Shown: piece after piece, positions 60,717 to 64,000 of the stretch
Layout: every line of letters begins with the position of its first letter
Position numbering within the stretch: the first letter of the stretch is position 1
Assembly (NCBI RefSeq): GCF_000002425.4
Contig: NC_037271.1
Location: 9,661,272 to 9,725,271, forward strand
Reading direction: 5' to 3'
DNA: 64,000 nucleotides
DNA from: Physcomitrium patens
Lineage: Eukaryota > Streptophyta > Bryopsida > Funariales > Funariaceae
Made by a program: the position numbers and the translations under genes
The notes under the pieces: generated by a model
Seen by the model: the letters and a program-made list of their open reading frames with translations, nothing else
What the model was told of the DNA's origin: nothing
Database searches by the model: none

Positions 60717-62494
60717 GCTCCATATTCAAATTCACCTTGATTTTGGATACATGTTGTATCCATAACAATCCTCTTATTACTCATATTTATTCTAGCAAAT
60801 ATTTCTAAAACTTCATTTTCCATTTCTCCATTCAAAAATTCTTCTATTTCTTCAACTTTTTCTTCTTGAGCTTCACTAGAGTCAATTTCTTGCTCATTTT
60901 TGTAGCCATCATTAATCATAGGGTCACATTTAAAAGTAAGTACTTGGCCAATTTCTTCTTTTTCTTCTTCTTCTTCTTCTTTAATTGTGTGAGTATTCAA
61001 TGCCTCCACCATAATAGCTTCAACTTTGGATTTCCATGTGTCATCTTTCTTCTTATCTTTGTCTTTCTCCCACCATTCTTTTAGTATTGATATATCTCAA
61101 GGATGAGCAAAAGAAGGCACCTTTACTAGCTTTTGCCCTTCATAAGCTTCTTTAGTACTTGGAGATGTCTTCTTGCTTCTAAATTCAACACCCTCTTCAT
61201 AAATAGTTCTATCTCTTTTTTCCTCAACCATAGCATCATGCAGATCATCATCATGTTTTTTTCTACATAAATATGCTTTAATATTAATAGCAATAACTGA
61301 ATCATTCCACTCAGTCATTTTTCTGATAGCTTCAATTCCCTTGATCATGACTTTTGTAGTTGGTAGGGAACTAGCCTTAAGTACTTTTTGTTCAACTGTA
61401 ACAGAATAAGACTCAGCTCCTTCTCCTTGTATGGCATTATTCCTTGATATTTGCTCTTCTACAAATTTTTTCATGCCACCCTTCTCAAAATTTGTCTTTA
61501 AAGGCTCATCTAATCTTGTGAGTCTTATCCTACCTTCTTTGAAATATACAATACCATCATTGATTATACCTTTGTGGCTGTCACATTCACCACGCTTATG
61601 GTTTGGAATGTCACACTACATACATCTTTCTACAAATCCCTTTCAGCCTTCAATTGTCTTTGATAAATTTGCGATTTGGAATTTCTTCAACTCACACATT
61701 TCCACCTTCAAATCTTATATGTCTTTGATCAATTCTTCAAGAGTACCATAATTAACAATCTTGATCATCTTTTGAGGTAGTCCTTGATTCTGAGATGTAA
61801 GCACTAGTTCCAATCTCGATATTAAACTACGAGTCTTAATCTTCTGTTGTTTAGCCTCAAGTTCCACTGTCTCTTTTACTAGCTTCCAATTATTTGTAAA
61901 ACTACTCTCAGATGTCTTATCTTTTAGATAAAAGAGAAGCTTGTCTTCCAAATATTCATCAGCTACTTATAAAAATAATCCAGTTTTCCTTGTTTCCAAG
62001 AGCTGCCTCTCTTACCATAGTAAGTGCCGAAATTTGGTCTCAAATTTCTTGATTAATTCATTTAGAGCCAATTGATTCCCTGGCCTTTGATCAATCCACT
62101 CCAAAAAAGTTTGTTTTGTCATTCTTTTTGAATCTTCTTCAAAAAATTCATCTTTCAAGAGTTCTTCAAATTTCTTCCATGATATAGTCTCAGTATGTAA
62201 CTCTTGCACCCTCTCTCTGATTTCTGGTACCACTGCCAAATCAAAGGTAGTAATCATCTTCATTTCTGAAACTTGATGCACCTCTATTTCACATGTGTAA
62301 ATCCTTAAGAACTTGGTGATATTCCTCCCATCAAACCTCCCAAATTTGTCCACTACTACTTGTAAGGCTTTAGTAGTGTTCCTATCCTCTCCATGTACCT
62401 GTTGCCTTTCTTCCATAAATTGAGCAAATGCCCTGAATAAAACATGGGCACCCACTCCTCCTAATAATTCAAACCCTTAATTTTGATCCTCCAT
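60717..62494 (-). pseudogene. Gag-only internal region of element T
   Basis: Read leftward from an ATG at 62494, with a TAA at codon 6 as in element A. Capsid at 62455-62012 (KFGRFDGRNITKFLRIYTCE, FLEWIDQRPG). A second segment at 61951-61715 leads to a CCHC knuckle near 61625-61580, its Trp codon now TAG (C-x2-C-DIPN-H-KRGE-C). A linker follows at 61474-61097, then an acidic segment at 61012-60717 (EEEEEEKEEIGQ). No protease, RT or integrase remains. The architecture parallels element A gag. Few stops per domain, so it is younger than the chromoviruses. Confidence 0.8.
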
Positions 62495-62526
62495 TTCAAC
62501 TTGTTGAAAAAATTAGTGCCTTAAGG

Positions 62527-62546
62527 CTCTCTGAGTGGAAGTACCA
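62527..62546 (-). other. Candidate tRNA primer-binding site of element T
   Basis: On the minus strand TGGTACTTCCACTCAGAGAG begins three bases after the LTR end and precedes gag. It has the TGG start of a tRNA-primed element; the tRNA was not assigned. Confidence 0.5.
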
Positions 62547-62549
62547 ATA

Positions 62550-63800
62550 TGTCGGGGTAGAGAGAATTTGCCTCAAGAAAATGTTAGGCTTCTGGCTCTC
62601 ACTAATCATTCAATCAAGCTTCAAAATAAGAGAAGCCCTAAGTTTATATATAAATTTTTTCTTTTGAGCAATTACACCAAATACACAAGCCTTAAGGTAC
62701 CAACAACACCCAAAATATGATAAAATCCTCTAAAGCCTTGTATATCCTTATGTGGAAATTTTTTTGAACTTCAAAACCTTATGTCTCCTAATCCGACCGT
62801 CCAAACAAACTCAAATTTTACATGAAGTACTGATGTATTCTTATTAACTTCTACAATAAATTTCAACCACAAATTCATTGCGAATCTTGAGATATCTTAA
62901 AAACCCTAATAGTCACTTCAAACCCTTATCTTTATACACCTACGTGTAATTTTCTTCATATTTCACAAAATATAAGCTTAAATGCCATAAAATTTATATG
63001 TATAGCTTCTTAAAACAAAATTTTATATTTTCCAAAAAAATTTAAGCCAAAAATTTGTCTGAAAATTTAAGTTATGGCTCCAACTATTACTATAAATAAA
63101 ACCGCTCACTTACTACCTTTGATTTGGAAGCGCCCCCTTCAACTTTTTATAACTCCTTCACATGAATTTCAAAAGCAATATTTTTTTATAAAATATGTAG
63201 GTGTTAAAATCACCATTTTAGAAGCATCTTTCGATCTTCAAAAGCTACCGTACAACTCCTCGTATCCTCAAAAGAGTAACAATATGTCTTAAATTAATAC
63301 CTTATCTTTGAACACTTATATCTCTTTCACAAAAACTTGAAATCAAACAAACTCTCTATCCAAATTATATCCAAAATCCTGAACTTACTGATTATAGCTT
63401 CTAAAGCTCAAATGACTTCGAAAGAAAAACCCTAATCCCTAATAAGGCCTCGGGCAGCCTCCTTGAAGCCCATTGGACATGGCCTTCGATCAATAGGAAT
63501 AAAGTTTCCCATTCCTTGCCTTCATCCAACCATGTCTTGCATTCATCCCTCCCAATAAGCCTCCAATAGTTAAGATTTTCTTCTTTAGGCTCTAATCTCT
63601 TATCAAGGCTTTATACTAAACATTTAGGTCTTGCAATTCTTTTAAATGTTATAATCAAAAAAGATAAAATTCAAAATAAAGTTTCTTAAATCCACTCTCT
63701 TTAAATTAATCTATCAACCATTCTAACATACATCTAGATTTATTAACATATAATATATTTTAACTAATTTTTACATACTGTAAGCATTTACAATACAACA
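62550..63800 (-). mobile_element. 5' LTR of element T
   Basis: 1251 bp from TGTTGTATTGTAAATGC (63800) to ..CCCCGACA (62550), TG..CA bounded. It is a direct repeat with 59654-60716. Immediately right of it the interrupted R pol resumes (CTAG at 63801 against CTGG at 59650). Confidence 0.82.
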
Positions 63801-64000
63801 CTAGAGTCAATGAAAATCCATCTAGTATTCCATATGTCTCTTTTTGAACCATACAAGATAGTGGACATACGAAGAAGAAGATAAGCTCTATCTCCTCCTA
63901 TAGAAGTGGACAATAATGAAGAGTTTGAATTGGAAGAAGTCTTAGATTCAAGGCGACGCCAAAATAAATTAGAATATCTTATCCATTGATGCAGATATGA
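63801..64000 (+). pseudogene. Chromovirus R integrase end and chromodomain (runs off edge)
   Basis: SMKIHLVFHMSLFEPYK, then PPIEVDNNEEFELEEVLDSR and KLEYLIH followed by a stop in place of the chromodomain Trp. It continues the frame that stops at 59653, which proves that T sits inside R. The R 3' LTR should lie just beyond the window. Confidence 0.82.

Overview
This is a land-plant nuclear window: two islands of single-copy genes set in transposon-rich DNA. The plant call rests on a plant-type 485-residue S-adenosylhomocysteine hydrolase, introns with GT..AG borders, TTTAGGG-like telomere repeats and relics of a plant-type GH1 beta-glucosidase. The mix of transposons would suit a seed-free plant such as a bryophyte, but that part is a weak inference.

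Layout. 1-7.7 kb holds a Ty3/gypsy-like element (A). Its gag and one LTR read leftward, its pol and the other LTR read rightward, so the two 1.2-kb LTRs form an inverted repeat around pol. 7.7-9.8 kb is a decayed gag and LTR of another gypsy lineage (B) with a tRNA-iMet-type primer site. 10.3-12.4 kb is the intact GC-rich SAHH gene in three coding exons. 14.4-15.8 kb holds four exon relics of a GH1 beta-glucosidase on the minus strand. 16-21 kb is AT-rich, with a copia relic (17.9-20.9 kb), TA microsatellites and two copies of a small TIR element. 21.4-24.6 kb is a five-exon minus-strand gene for a lysine/glutamate-rich protein with a conserved-looking C-terminal block; I cannot name it.

25.6-64 kb is a stack of nested, heavily decayed chromodomain-type Ty3/gypsy elements next to a Tc1-like transposase relic (27.4-28.3 kb). 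I resolve it as follows. S (minus, 28.5-32.0 kb) is broken by Q (plus, 32.0-35.83 kb, resuming at 50.72 kb). Q is broken by P (plus, 35835-50719, with a perfect 5-bp target duplication CTTTG). P is broken by M (minus, 40.09-48.03 kb). R (plus, from 55032 past the window end) lies in the 3' LTR of Q. R is broken by T (minus, 59654-63800), which has kept only gag between its LTRs. Three more LTRs of the T family lie inside P and Q.

The decay is mostly C:G to T:A. It has turned Trp, Gln and Arg codons into stops and damaged the protease active site in all four chromovirus copies. The most interesting signal is in the chromoviruses. Just inside the LTR they carry a 12-base site complementary to a motif that lies 30 bases downstream of the LTR TATA box. 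This matches a Tf1/sushi-style self-primed reverse transcription start rather than tRNA priming.
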